Shown here piece after piece: positions 35,141 through 47,982 of a stretch of 64,000 nt of DNA; within the stretch, counting starts at the first letter, position 1; every line of letters starts with the position of its first letter. The translations under genes were made by a program, and so were the position numbers. The notes below the pieces were generated by a model that did not search any database, was not told the origin of the DNA, and saw only the letters and a program-made list of their open reading frames with translations. Origin of the DNA: Torreya grandis (taxonomy: Eukaryota > Streptophyta > Pinopsida > Cupressales > Taxaceae); contig JARHVA010000157.1 of the NCBI GenBank assembly GCA_037957365.1, positions 1,385,001-1,449,000 on the forward strand, read 5' to 3'.

Positions 35141-35280
35141 TCATAGATAATTTGATCTTACTAGATGAATTTGTGTCACAATTGGTAGTCAATAGGATGC
35201 TCTATGCAATATACTTAAATTACATAAGTATGTTTGCATTCTTTATGGACATATGATGGTTGACCTTTCCTTACAGTTAG

Positions 35281-35640
35281 ATGAAGCACCTCAAATTCAA
35301 GGTCAAATGGAAGTTTACAAGTATGTGTAGTAGTTGGAATATTTCTAATGTTTTTAAATATGAATGGATGCACTCACTTAGACATTTTTTTCAAGGGATA
35401 ATTGTTCTATGGTGGGAAACTCACCATCATAATTTTCTCACTTGGGACCAAGTGTGTATTGTTATGCACTATCATTTTCATCATGATAATTATGTTCATG
35501 CCACCCTAAGTTATGATGGTATTAATGATCTATAAGCTCATCTCAAGGCTCGTGAAAACCTTTGGAATTTTAATGAGACATATTTGCCTAGATATTTATG
35601 GGTTCATGCATTCTATGGTAATCTACACACCTAGGATAGA
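35281..35640 (+). pseudogene. Second gag-like module of element E, between protease and RT
   Basis: The open frame at 35281-35535 and its shifted continuation carry F-F-Q-G-I-I-V-L-W-W-E-T, then F-L-T-W-D-Q-V, then an F-H-H-D-N-Y segment, followed by P-R-Y-L-W-V-H-A-F and R-A-W-Y-I-N-N. The W-W followed about 10 residues later by a T-W-x-x-V/F core is the pattern of retrotransposon gag capsid domains. Its position downstream of protease and upstream of RT is not the usual one. I recall similar middle segments in some plant Ty3/gypsy polyproteins, so it may be a normal part of this lineage. Confidence 0.5.
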
Positions 35641-36149
35641 GCATGGTATATTTATTAATAATGATGCTTGGACATGAATTATTGGAGTACCATTTGAAGT
35701 AATATGATTTTTATGTTGTCTTACTCATCTCCTCACATGTATTTATGCCTAACCCTATAATCCATTCATCAAGCTATTATAGGTGATCCAACACCAATTA
35801 AAGATAGCATATGATATATAAATGGTGTGCATGAGGATATCTTATCCATTTTATAAGAATATGAAACTCTTTCTTCATCTTCTTCACCAATTGAATCTCA
35901 ACCATACCATGCATTCAATGGAAAAGATACAAAAATAAAAATAGAAAGATATGTACCAGGTTGATGAAGGTACCAATTCTGACCCACCAAATCCATCCAT
36001 CGATCACTTGGCCTTGTATACCAAGTATGGATCATGCAATGTCAGTGATACCATATAAAATGACCATAACCCATATTTAGAGCCACTCCAAATGGTTCAA
36101 TGTAATATTGGCATAGATGATGCATTAAGATGGCCATTATGGGGAATTA

Positions 36150-36920
36150 TTGGTTTGATACTGAGATCACCAAGGTTTTTGAACTATTAAAGGAGTATCA
36201 AGACATTTTTCCATGAAACTACATTGAGTTTAAAGGATTACATTATTCATTGGGTAAGATTCACATAAATTTAATTGAGGGTGCTCAACCAATTAGAAAG
36301 AGACCGTATCGAATGAATCCTAATATGTGTGCTCAAGTTAAATAAGAGATTGATAGTATGTTGTGCATTAGAGTTATCACTCTTTTTGTTGAATATAAAT
36401 GGGTAAGCTCCATGGTGATCAGTATCAATAAGGACAACAAAATTTATATTTATTTAGACTATCATGTACTCAATGTTGTTTGCATGACTGACCCTTTTCC
36501 AACATCTTTCACTAAGGAAATTTTAGAAAGAGTTATTGGGTGTGAGATTTATAGCTTTATCGATGGTTTCTTTGAATATCATCGAGTCTATATCATAAAA
36601 TAAGATAAACCCAAGACCACCTTTGAAAATAAATTGGGTTTATTTGCTTACAATGTGATTCCCTTTAGTTTGAATAATGCTCTAGTCATGTTATCAAAAA
36701 TTTAAATAGAGGCTTTTAATTATTTATTCATAAGTTCCTTCAAGTACGTTTGGATGATTGAATTTTTTATGATTTAGTACATGATAATTTTTCTAATATT
36801 TTCCTCATTCTTGAGTGATATCGATAACTTCAAATTTATTTAAATCTAAATAACTATGTTTTTGTTATTCCATTTGGAGTTTTTTTGGGTCATGTTTTTG
36901 TCATGCTAGACTCTTGGTGG
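36150..36920 (+). pseudogene. Element E reverse transcriptase remnant
   Basis: Starts with a connector (K-V-F-E-L-L-K-E-Y-Q-D-I-F-P) and R-P-Y-R-M-N-P. The finger/palm motifs follow: W-V-S-S-M-V-I-S, the Y-L-D-Y-H-V-L-N segment, D-P-F-P-T-S-F, the S-F-I-D-G-F-F-E-Y-H segment, then F-A-Y-N-V-I-P-F-S-L-N-N-A. The catalytic box at 36747-36758 reads R-L-D-D where Tyr or Phe is usual, and the next codon (36759) is TGA where Trp is expected. N-L-N-N-Y-V-F and P-F-G-V-F-L-G-H-V-F follow in that frame. The open part at 36358-36603 is one segment. At least one frameshift separates it from the catalytic box. Confidence 0.8.
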
Positions 36921-37099
36921 ATCTAGCTAAGATTGTAGTCATTTTTCACCTTATAGTGTTGACCACCTAGTGTGAGGTCTGTGATTTCCTAGGACACATG
37001 GGGTACTATCAAAAATTCATTTAGGGATATGCTAATATCATAGTGCTACTAGAGGAACTATTTAAATAGAATGGTTAATTCTTATGGATAGATGCTTAT

Positions 37100-37500
37100 T
37101 AGCAGGCATTCATAACACTCAAGGACAAGCTAATCATTGCCCCCATTATCTAATTTATAGATTGGACAAAGCCTTTTTAGGTACATGTTAATGCTTCAAG
37201 AATGGTAGTGGGCCCTATTCTTACTCAACTTGATGAGGGTAGTCTTGATCATCCCATCTACTTTACTAGTTAGAAGCTCACTCCAGTTGAATATAATTAC
37301 TCAACTACAAAACATGAATCTTTGTCCATGGTATGCCACTTCAAAAGTTTCATCAGTATTTATTGGCCACCCTATTATTTTTTAGTATAGACCATGAAGA
37401 ATTTAAATACCTCATGAATAAGCTAGTGTTGCATGGATGCATTTTCTAATGGATTGTGCTCTTTCAAGAATTTTAATTTTTTATTATGGTGTAATCAAGT
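37100..37500 (+). pseudogene. Element E RNase H remnant
   Basis: V-H-V-N-A-S at 37181 aligns with the V-H-x-D-A-S start of Ty3/gypsy RNase H. The first catalytic Asp is Asn (AAT), one G-to-A step away. T-T-K-H-E-S-L-S-M-V (about 37305) keeps the Glu, and I-D-H-E-E-F-K-Y-L (about 37390) keeps the later Asp in a shifted frame. Removes RNA from the RNA-DNA hybrid in reverse transcription. Inactive as read. Confidence 0.7.
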
Positions 37501-37559
37501 AAGGCTAATTATGGACCTAGTCATTTATTGTGAATTGAATATGGTGAACTAACATATAC

Positions 37560-38880
37560 CATTGAGGATGACTTACTTGATGTGCATCTTTTTAAAGTCA
37601 TCTGTGTGATCAAGGAATTGGAGGATATCACATATTTTCTTAATATAGGTTTCATACCAGCCCATCTCAGCACTCAAGAGAAAAAGCAACTAGTTGTTCA
37701 TGTTCCTCCTTTTCAATTCATTAAAGGTGACTATTATAAGCTTGGATAATTTAAAGTATCATGTTATTATGTCATGTAGGACAAACATGCTAAATTTATT
37801 TAGGATGTTTAAAAAGGTGTCATCAAAGGACATTATACCAGTGATACTACAATGTAGAAGATTCTATTAGATAGGTTATGGTGGCCCACTCTATTTAAAG
37901 ATGCTAAAGATTATGCATGTCGATACAAATATCTATCAATGTGTGGGTAAACTAAATTTAATGTATGTTGTGCCCCTTCATCTAATACTTGCTCATGAAC
38001 CCTTTGAGAAACAAGTTTATTTTTTGGCACCACTACTCTAATAAGGAGGTATATTGGTGCACACTATATCATTACCACCACTTATTACCTCACTTGTTAG
38101 GCTGAAGTAGTGCTAACCCAAGATTGTATTATTACCACTACCACTAAATTTATTTGGGAGAATATTATTACAAGGTATGGATGTATGTTAAGTTTGATTA
38201 GTGATCATGGAACTCATTTCCTTAACAAGGCAATCCACATCCTTTTGGTCAAGTTCATGATTATGCACCACAAGACTACACCCTATCACCTTCACACTAA
38301 TGGTACAGCTAAAGTGTTCAATAAAATCTTGGGTCATAAATTAATAAAGATTTGAAATATTATTTGAATTGATTGGGATGACTACATCTATGATATTATG
38401 GGTGTATCAAACCATGTATAAATGTTTAAACAAGAGTACTCCTTTTAATATTATATTTGGTGTTAAAGCCATTCTCCCAATTGAGTTCATTGTACCTTCT
38501 TAACATATTACACATGTTGGTCAGTTAGATGATGAAGAATATTTGAAATCATGCCTGGATGCTTTACTATAGTTGAATAAAATCCTTTTTCTAGTGCATT
38601 GGATTCAAAGAGTAGAGAAACAAAAATAGAAGGCCTAAAATGATAAACATCTTAAGAATAAGACTTTTTATATGGGTATGCATTTGTTGGTTTATGACTC
38701 CAAGTTCATGTGCCATTTAGAAAAAAAAAACATCCATTGGGATGGTCTATTTATTATTAATATTATTCATCCTACAAGTACATGTAAGTTGATGAAGTTA
38801 GATGGCTAGTTCCTTCTAGGTCATTTCAATGGTAGTCAAATTCACTCTACCAATCTGAGTGATATTTGCCTTTTGTTAAT
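37560..38880 (+). pseudogene. Element E integrase remnant
   Basis: After a linker (L-L-D-V-H-L-F; S-T-Q-E-K-K-Q-L-V-V) comes the zinc-binding part: K-G-H-Y-T-S-D-T-T, then L-W-W-P-T-L-F-K-D-A, ending in a Cys-bearing segment. In the catalytic core S-D-H-G-T-H-F (about 38200) keeps the second Asp. The first Asp region (about 38010) is unrecognisable, and the Glu is Lys (AAA, 38311-38313) in N-G-T-A-K-V-F-N-K. The C-terminal part has L-V-Y-D-S-K-F and G-H-F-N-G-S near 38690 and 38825. The DDE triad is broken in at least one, probably two positions. Confidence 0.78.
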
Positions 38881-39031
38881 AAGGCATATGACACTAGTTT
38901 AGTTTAGGATTTTGGTTTGTTTTTAAAATAAGGCATGGCATTGGTTGTGTGCCATTTATTAGGTTTAGATCAACACTTTGTTCTTTTTATTTCCTTTGTC
39001 ATGTCATGGAGGACCATGAACATCTTTTAGT

Positions 39032-39044
39032 GTGGGGTAAGAAG
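39032..39044 (+). promoter_or_regulatory. Polypurine-tract candidate of element E
   Basis: GTGGGGTAAGAAG follows GGAGGACCATGAACATCTTTTA. Plant Ty3/gypsy elements often have a GAGGACAATG..AGTGTGGGGG block near the 3' end of the internal region. A TG follows directly at 39045. Confidence 0.5.
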
Positions 39045-39557
39045 TGTGAATGAATTAAAGTTATAAATCACAAAGGCAATGGTGGAAGGAATGCATGTGG
39101 AAAAGGGGAACATAACTTGAAGTATATAATTATAAATGGATACATAGGATGTGTTTCATAGCTACTATGAGAAGTCAAGATAGATAAATTATGTTCCTAC
39201 CTTGGAAATGGAAATTTTTCAAATTTTGTACAATTGTCATGCACTTCGAGAAAATTGGGGATGGGATAAATGTGTTAAATGTGATAAAATCATGTCTATA
39301 ATGAAAATTGTTTTGAATTTACATTATTAAAATACTAATAGATGCATCAAATGAGTGGAATGATGGATGATTTCATGGAGATGTAAATGTGGATTACCCC
39401 TTGAAGCTATAAAAGGTTGACTAGTCATCATTTTGACACTTTACTATTACTAATTCATGAAGTTATAGAACCAATAAGATAATTTTCAAGATAAAAAAGG
39501 ATATTTTATCAAATTTTAGTGACCAATTTTATTGAATAAATAAAGTGTTGGAATAAT
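39045..39557 (+). repeat. LTR-like fragment (3' LTR start), interrupted by element D
   Basis: Begins TGTGAATG after the purine tract and carries a TATA box (TATAAAA, 39408-39414). It stops at 39557 where element D begins. The missing end should continue after 60636, but I could not recognise it there. Confidence 0.4.
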
Positions 39558-41841
39558 TGATGTAGGAGCATCAAGCATACAAACATCATTTTTGTGTTTT
39601 TGAAAAAGTCATGTGTTAGTTAGGGGTCATAAGTGGTTCATTTTTGGTTATAAGTATGTGTGAGGGATAATTTAGGGTTATAGAGTCATAATGAGTCATC
39701 AGGGTGTCTTTTGAAAGTATGGGTGTTTTCCCTCCAAAAGTGACCATTTAAATATTTGAAATGTTAAAGGACTTAGTGAGGATTGTAAGTGGTGCTTCAA
39801 GTAACATCAAGGGTGTCTAATGAATGATTAAGGTCATAAGGATCATAAGATTATATTTAAATGTAAAAGAGGTGGTTAATATGTGAAATGGTCTTAACAA
39901 TGTCTTATGTAGGTGACTATGTGTAAATACAAGTCAAGAGAAAAGGTGGTAAAGAGTCTTGTTTTGGTAACCACCCAAACCAAAGTAAAAGTTGGTGTGA
40001 AGGAAGTTGTAAGTTAGTTTTAGGATGATATGAAATTAGGAATAAAGGAGATAGGTCCCTAAGAATGAGGTAAATAAAACAATGATCATAATTTTTGTAC
40101 ACTCTCCAAGAATGATGACAAAGTCCAAGAAAGGACAAAATATGTAATGGTTATTGGTTATTACTAATAAAGAAGTGTAATTATTCTGTGTACTCTCACA
40201 TAATAAATATGTGAATTTTTGTTGATTATAAATTTCCTATGAAATACATTGAGGCTATGAACATGTCACCATTTGTATTGTTATAGGTCTAAGATAAGTA
40301 ATGTAGGGTTACAAGCAACAACAGATGATTTGGTTAGTTTTCAAGAGTGAATGAAATAATTATATGGTAAAATAATCATAAATATGTTTTATTTGTTTAT
40401 GACTCATGGTTATTTAATATAGTTTTTTATAATGAGATAAACTTAGGTAAACCTAACTCTAACCTTAAACCCTATGCACATCTGACATTATCAATAAAAG
40501 ACTAGTTTTTATAGTTTTTTAAGGATGCTCAATGTAAGAGAAACATTATTTTATAGTTTGGTTCCTATATATACACCATGAAATACATTGTGTTTTTATT
40601 TATTTATTTTTGTATTGAATAATGAAATCAATAATTTTTAAATTGTGAGTACCCTATTTGCATACAGAGTCAATACTCTATCTACATAGTCAAGTGCTAA
40701 GAAAGGATTATGTGTGATTAAGGAATGTGAATGGTCATGGATTTATTGTATCCTTGATATAATTTTAAAATATAATAAATTATTTATAATATCCCTTGTG
40801 AATTTTACAACCCCTTAGAGTATAAACATACCACTAAGATGTTACACAGTCCTACAAAGGACTCAAAAAATTCTATAATTAGTGATGTTTTAAGCATAAT
40901 AAGATTGGTCAAAGATGATTGTTCATTATATAAGGTTAAAATTGTTATTACATATTTTGGAAAGGACTTATATCCTTTTGAAACAACCTATAACTAAATA
41001 TAACAAATTTTGACCTCTTTCAGCTAATACAGGGTTGCATTTTGGACTATCTAGGGTTTCACATTTCAAATACCTATAAATTTTGATTGAACCATTGAAA
41101 TTACTTAAAAATTAATATTATTTTGTTATTATATTCCCTCTATAATATTTTCAAGGTTTTGGGTTGATCCCACATCCATATAGTATGGAACTAGCACTGT
41201 GGGCACATTGAAGGGCTAGAAAGGCCTAATTGTGAAGAATCTTACAAAGGAAGTAATGCCTAAGTAGATAATTATACATTTAAAATTTATTTGAAGTAGT
41301 AAAAATATATAGGGTATATAAATATGGATTTATATCTCTCAAATTACATGAATATTCTTCAAACAAAGGAAATTTGTGAAAATAAAGGCTACAAGCCAAG
41401 TAGTGTCACTATGAGTTGAGGTGTGTAAGTGAATAATGGAGAGTGAATTAGTTGTTTAAAGGGGTTAATAAAAGTTTAATATTATCATTAAATAACATAC
41501 ATGATATTATATTATCTTCATGACACTTAAGATGAGATTTGGTTTTTTGAACCTTAAGTTGTGAACTAGTGAGAAGATAGTGAATGGGTGAGTGAATGTA
41601 AGTGAATCAATCAACGTGATGAATGAGATACTTATGAATGGTATAGTGATATATTATAATGATTCCTAAGTTTAATTTTAAACAAATTTATGCTAATGAA
41701 GGCTATCAATCTTGAGAAGATCAAAGGCTATTTGATGAAGATTAAAACTAAGGAACAAAGTAAAGCATTTGAATGAGATCAAGTCATGATCAAAGCAATC
41801 AAATTATTAATTTTGAGTTTTTTCCCATGTAATTCTTCATA
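39558..41841 (+). repeat. Element D 5' LTR
   Basis: Matches 58343-60636 throughout. Shared landmarks include AGCATACAAACAT near the start, GAGTCATAATGAGTCAT, TTTTCCCTCCAAAAGTGACC, TTGGTAACCACCCAAA, GTGTTACACAGTC, and TTTGAGTTTTTTC(C/T)CATGTA near the end. Confidence 0.87.
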
Positions 41842-41844
41842 ATT

Positions 41845-41856
41845 TGGTATTATATC
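41845..41856 (+). promoter_or_regulatory. Primer-binding site of D, initiator-Met type, decayed
   Basis: TGGTATTATATC, three bases after the LTR end, matches TGGTATCAGAGC at 9 of 12 positions and is followed by AAGG. Confidence 0.55.
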
Positions 41857-41944
41857 AAGGTAAACTCTTGGTTTACTTTTATTTTGAGTTCTTAAAATCT
41901 TATTAATTTGAAATTAGCAAGGAATGTTATGAGGAATGTATGAG

Positions 41945-41949
41945 GTGAT
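41945..41949. repeat. Target-site duplication of element C (left copy)
   Basis: GTGAT before the left LTR. The right copy at 55608-55612 reads GTGAC. Confidence 0.75.
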
Positions 41950-44900
41950 TATTGTCACCAAATATTGTACCCTATAAGACGGTGTTCAAGCTTAATCCAT
42001 ATTTTGGAAACATGTTAATAACTCTGTGTATTTGGGTGTACCTATAGGTATAATTAGACATCTAGTTTTAAGGCTAGCTCCCTGAATATTCCTTGAAATT
42101 CTTATCACCTAACTAACTAGTTGCTTATGGGAAAAGTGTGAAATTTTGCATGAAATGAAACTAATATAAATGTTTGATACACCAAGATGATTTACACATG
42201 ACCATAATACTTATTTCACTAATAAAAAATGCATACAAACTATCTTATAATTCCTAAAAGGTTCTAACATAAGTGTTTCAACATAGAGGTGATATGTTTG
42301 AGACAACACAAGATAAGTGAACCAATAGGTAGATTTCACACTCTAAGAATAATTGTAAACTTTAAAGTAGTCTAACACATTAGATACACTCTATATGACC
42401 TATTATAATATAAATTCTTGCATAAACATGATAGAATAAGGAGAAGAAAGGATATAATATTATCTCTTTGCATCACCATACATCACTTTGCACACTTAGA
42501 AAAAAATTCATGAACTCAAAATCAGATTTTCATTATTTTTCAAATTAAAAATACAATGTAATCCTAGTATTTATTTCCATATATGGTGTTGTATTAGTTT
42601 ACAAGATCTAAATTGGATACTACTTAGAAAATTAGAAAGAGAGGAGAAGAGAATGAATTTCAAGAGTCACCAAGACATGTGTCATACTGAGAAAAGGAGT
42701 TACACATGTAAGAGAGAATAATATGGAACAAACAATGCAAGGTATTCTTGGAAAAATTTCCCTCAAAACATGAAACTCCTAAATTATGGTATAGGATTCA
42801 TTATTACTTGCTTAGAAAATTGCCTTCATCATTTGGCCTTCTTGGAACATCCCACAATAGACTAGGGAAAGGTATGATTATTGAACTAAGGGGGAGGGGT
42901 TGTATACATTATCCAAAATTAATTTGTTGCATCCCTAATCCTTAGGATTATTATAGAGGTAAGTTATCACTGCCTGTAGTCCAAATAACTCTTCTTTCAC
43001 TCACCCTTCACACTTGGAGCCAAAACTACCTTCAATTTTCCAATTTTATCCATACAAGGGAGTTTATGACACCTATTAAGATATCTCATGGCTTTATATT
43101 CTTCAAATAGTCCTTAAAAATCTTCCCACTTAAATTTTTCACTCTCTCACTACTTTACTCACTATGCCATTTTTGACTGGCTGAGGTGAAGGTACTTGTA
43201 GAGGAACTTGTACACTCATCTAAGGAAATAAATTCACATGGTGAGTTGGAAAAAGTCCCAATATCTCTCCCAAAGTTGATTGTATCCTTTGACTCTCCCT
43301 TGAACCTAAAAAACACCAAAAATTGTTAAATAAATCTATTTTTCTCATTGCACATATAGGTAGGGTATGGCTCAAGTTGATGGGGAGGAGCTATGGAGAT
43401 TAATTTACCACCTTAAATCATTTACAAAGCCAAATTTACATATGGATGCATCTCCTTCCTCATTTTTCCAATCAGATCTTTGGTAAGGGTTTTAGAGGGT
43501 TTAGAGTACTTTTACCGTCTAAGGATGTTTCATATAGGTATGACATCCAATTCTCAAAAAAAAACCACAAAATTATTATTTAAGACCTCCTTCAACATCC
43601 TCCAACTCCTTAGACTCCCATGCAAAATCTCCAAGTAGGTATGAACATCTTAAGTTAGCCTCTCAAGTATTATCTTCCATTTTAAATAGGATTGAGTTGG
43701 TTTTAAGCCAAAAATGTCTTCCCTATGGATTCTTATACATAATATAATATTGAACACAATTTATAATATTTAATGAAAATGTTTCAATTTATTAGAATTA
43801 TCACCTAAGTATATAAGTGAAATCATAACCCTATAGGGCTTTAGGCCTAATCGAGACCAAGTAGGTATGCCTACATACTTATGAGTCTAGGACATTATGG
43901 CACATTTCCAATATCTTTGAGGGTTTACCTATGTTTTTCCATGTCTAGATCAAACCTTATATATCTTCTTGTAATGTTTTATCAACCCTCAACCTTCCTT
44001 CTTATCACCTTTCCTTAAAGTCTACATGTTTGCATCCTAGGGGAGTACCCTCTGTTTGAGACAAAATAGAGGGTACTTACCCTATTGTATCATCAACATT
44101 TAATATTTTATGATCTTCTCCAATCTATGGGCATGATTTTTTCAAGTTTTTTTGGTACCCATATCACCTCCAAATGCTTCAAAACCCAAGACAAACTCAT
44201 TGGGAAGTTCATTGTGTGTAAGGTTTTGATGTGGACTATGTATTACTTTTTTAGAGCCATTTTATGCATTATTTCCATGCTATGATAGTTTCATGTACTA
44301 TTCACTATCATTTTTTAGGTTTTTACCATGTTTAAAAACTTCTTATCATTCATGCTTGTACCCTCAACCCATGTCCTTACTTCAGTAGGCCTGACTAATA
44401 GGCTAACTGTGTTTTACCTCAAAAAATGCCTACTTGTAGGTGTATCTACATGATTTAAAATTTAATACATTGAATAAAGACCTTATATGAGGATTAAAAT
44501 TCAATTTTACAATTAACCTAGACTTTATTTCATCATGTGCATGATAATATACACTCTAAATCACTTGCTCTAGTTTACTGTCATACCATAGTTAGTTGCA
44601 GTTAACTAAGGCTCTTATAGGTGGACATTACCCTTAACATTTATGTCATGTGATCTATGCTCCTTATATAATTCTTGGAATAATTTGTGAATTTTTTTGT
44701 GTCCTTACCCATTAGGTTTCATGTCTAGGTTTGTGTCATCCAACTATAGATACTTATAGTCAACTTTAGGTGGCCTTTTTGAACCATACTACACCTGTAG
44801 AGGTTCCTATTAGGCCAAAAAATATGACTCTAACATTTTTTTATGACCTTTAAACTATAAATGTGATCTTCAGGTACTTATAACCAATTTTCATGGTGAT

Positions 44901-46922
44901 AAATTCTCACATTATGATATTTGGGTGTATAGGTTACTTGAAACTCAAATCATGTAGACGTCACTACCAAACTTCAGTGAACAAATTCATGATTTTGAAG
45001 TCTCCAAACACTACTTTACACTTGTCACACATTCATTAATTTTTTCAAGGATCCTCCCCTAGGATATTTTTACAAGGTATATTCATCAAAACTTGATCAA
45101 AATTTATGAAACATTGTTATATGACATCATTAAAAGGGATTGGGCCTTTGTTTTGATGTTTTAAGGATTTTGTCCCTAAACATAGTCACCAACTTGAAGA
45201 TGGCTTCTCATTATTATCTTATAACTCAATGTCTTAAACATGTCTATCATGATATAATTCAAATATAAAAACTTCATGAAGTCTTTCAAAACATGTCTAC
45301 ACACCTTTAATCAACATTTATAAGTCTCTGGCAATGTCACCTGAAGGTGGACATTCCAATGTGTAGGCAATGGATGAGACTGTAGATAGTATGCATAAAT
45401 ATGACCTTATAACCATATATTTACTCTCTCAAAATTTTCAAATGAGAGTTTAAAATGTTTTAAGTATTTTCACAAGTTTCCATATATAATTTCAACTTGA
45501 AAATTCCCTAAAAGCAACTGTAAGTGCACAAACAGTAACAAATAAAGTGGTGGTGGTTGAGATAACTAGTTTGTATAGTGTAGGGGATTGAAACTAGTTT
45601 AAAACCTTATCAAAGGTGTTGAAATGAATTATAAAAACCATTAAATGATTCAAAAAAATTCAACACCCATTTAGATGTGATATCCCTCTATAAGCACCTG
45701 TAGATGCTCATTCATGGTGGATGATTGTGTATGCATGTTTCATATAACTGTCACAATAACTTATCTGATATTTAGAGGATATAACTTAATTTTTCATATT
45801 CTAAGAAGATATACAACACCTTGAAACCTTCCATCATATCTCCATGAATTTTTTCAAAACCCTTATATGCCATGACTATAAGTGAAAGTGAACTGAGAGC
45901 TGACTGTGACTCACATTTTGATTGTAACCTTTATTATGCTAATATTGGAGATTAAAATTGGGAATAATGACATTTTAAATACATTAAACATAATTTCACA
46001 TTTACTTGAAACCATTTAAGAGAAATATACCTTCTGTAATTGATGAAAACTGACTTCAACTTCCCTAGTAGCATCAACTTATAACTTGAGGGATTTTAAC
46101 TTAAAAAAACACTTAAATTCATGGAAAAAAATATGGAAATAATGTGATAAGGAATTTTTAATCCTATATAATCCATTTAATCTAATTTATTGTATAGACA
46201 TGCTCAAACAGATGTAAAACTTACAGGGTGTGGGGATTAGCATGCAAAACCAAACAATCAACTTGTTAAGGATGGTTCATAAAGTATAGGCAACCATTAC
46301 TCCAAATATAAAAATTGAAATTAATCTGACCAAGTTTAATATATACCAAATAGATAAATTGACCTAGAAGTCCTCCTATAGTTGTACTATCTAAAGATTT
46401 GTTGACCAATTTTGTTTACATAGTGGAACAATGGAGATATGGAATGGTTTTAGCCCATTTTTGTCAATTAAAAATAATTTAAATATTTTAAATGAGTCCA
46501 ATGAAGTTTAATATCCATCCCATAATCTTATCCCACATGCCACTCTCTCCCACAGGTTGTACAAGCTTTGAAATTCACTTTTTTACACTTGTTTTATTGA
46601 TTTTTAGTTAACACCTACAAGTCTTTATTATTACTGACATTATTAATAATGAATATGATAATAAATGACATGAGGGATGTTGAGGATATTAAAAAACTTG
46701 TTTATCTTATAAAAGCATACCACTTCATTTAATGACCTATATATGACCCCTAAGTGACTCAAAATGACATAAAGACTAAATTAGACATGACCAAGGCTAA
46801 TATGAAATTAAATGACATAAAATGCACTATAAAACACCCTATGACATTATAGTAGACCCTTATATCAAGTTTTATACTATAAGGGGTTGACCCATTTTGA
46901 CTTGTGCTCAAAATGCTCAACA
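41950..46922 (-). repeat. Element C left LTR (3' LTR)
   Basis: Runs parallel to 50478-55607 from TCACCAAATATT..ACCCTA to a GGGGTTGACCCATTTTGACTTGTG block and a CTCAACA end. It includes a GGGGAGTACCCTCT block followed by an imperfect inverted GAGGGTACTT (about 44040-44080). Short open frames inside, such as 42748-42945 and 44085-44285, also appear broken in the other LTR and are not genes. Confidence 0.87.
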
Positions 46923-47980
46923 TTCTTGGTGATTTCCCAAGGGTGGTATGCTTGTGATACCATTACCAGTAGCCTAATCCTATCCATTGGGCCATGGATT
47001 CAAATATACATAGGTTTTACACACAATTTTACTTTGAGGACACATCAAACATAAATAAAATGCACATAAAATAAGACATGCTTAAAAGAAACACACATAT
47101 ATTCACTAGAACACTTATGGAGCACAAAATAACTGAAAGAAAGACACACACACCTATTCTACTATTTAAAAAACCTCACTCTTGAGGTTAAACATTTTAT
47201 CATACCTTAACTAGGGTCAAAGATAGTTCCCCTTACATCTTTGTCACTCTATGAAGGTAGTTTATCATGAGAAGCATGTTCACCATCATTGTACACTTGT
47301 GTATGGGTTTGATCAAGAAGCCTATCACCTTTGTGTCTTTTTGGGCTTCCAAGTGGACTATTTAGGGCCTACATGAGTGTTATCTTCTACTCTTCAAGTA
47401 ATTTTATTAGGGATATAATTTTATTTACCTTTGTCATGTCCATTATATTTTATTCAAAGTGTAGATTGGAAGATATGACATCAACCTCAACCTCACCACC
47501 TTCTTGGATAGAATATAATTGATGTTTGGGAGAATAAAGATCTTCTCATTTATGTCCCAATGCCTCTAAATGTAAATTTACCTTAGATTAATCTCTTGAC
47601 TATCCTTGAAGTATAATAAAAGTTTTTTCCTTAACTCCACTAGGTCCTTCTAGGATTGTAGGCCTTTGGAAAATAGTTTGATGTTCCTCTTCCTTAACAA
47701 CATGGTCCTTAATTTCATGTTTGATACAAAACTTAAGATCTTACTCATTAGTCTCATTATCAAACCTATCAGATATACATTTCCTAAGAGGATAAGGAAC
47801 ATTAATCAGCTGGTCAAACTATTAACATATGGCATTGAATCTTAGCCATAAGTCATCCTCCTCTTCTTCATGATATCATCATCCAAGGCATCTTCATCAA
47901 TATCAGGAATGAATACATCATTACTCCCACTATGGTGATCAATTATATTCCTTAATTCATCATCATCTTATGTGTGAACC
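46923..47980 (-). pseudogene. Element C region between protease and 3' LTR
   Basis: Next to the LTR lies TTCTTGGTGATTTCCC, resembling the same place in A and B. Read on the minus strand, about 47980-47450 continues an acidic coding-like tail (D-I-D-E-D-A-L-D-D-D and more charged stretches) beyond the protease. No polymerase motif. The end of the ORF cannot be fixed. Confidence 0.4.
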
Positions 47981-47982
47981 AA

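Larger units (their letters stand above)
30808..39557 (+). mobile_element. Element E: decayed Ty3/gypsy retrotransposon with gag-pol, plus strand
   Basis: An LTR-like stretch starting TGTTGGGCCC (30808), an Asp-type PBS (31750), gag, two zinc-knuckle regions, protease, a second gag-like module, RT, RNase H and integrase follow in Ty3/gypsy order (RT-RH-IN). The region ends in AGTGTGGGGTAAGAAG and a TATA-bearing LTR-like fragment that element D interrupts at 39558. The 39045-39557 fragment does not resemble 30808-31744, so either the two LTR calls belong to different elements or one is wrong. The pol region itself is secure. Confidence 0.7.
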
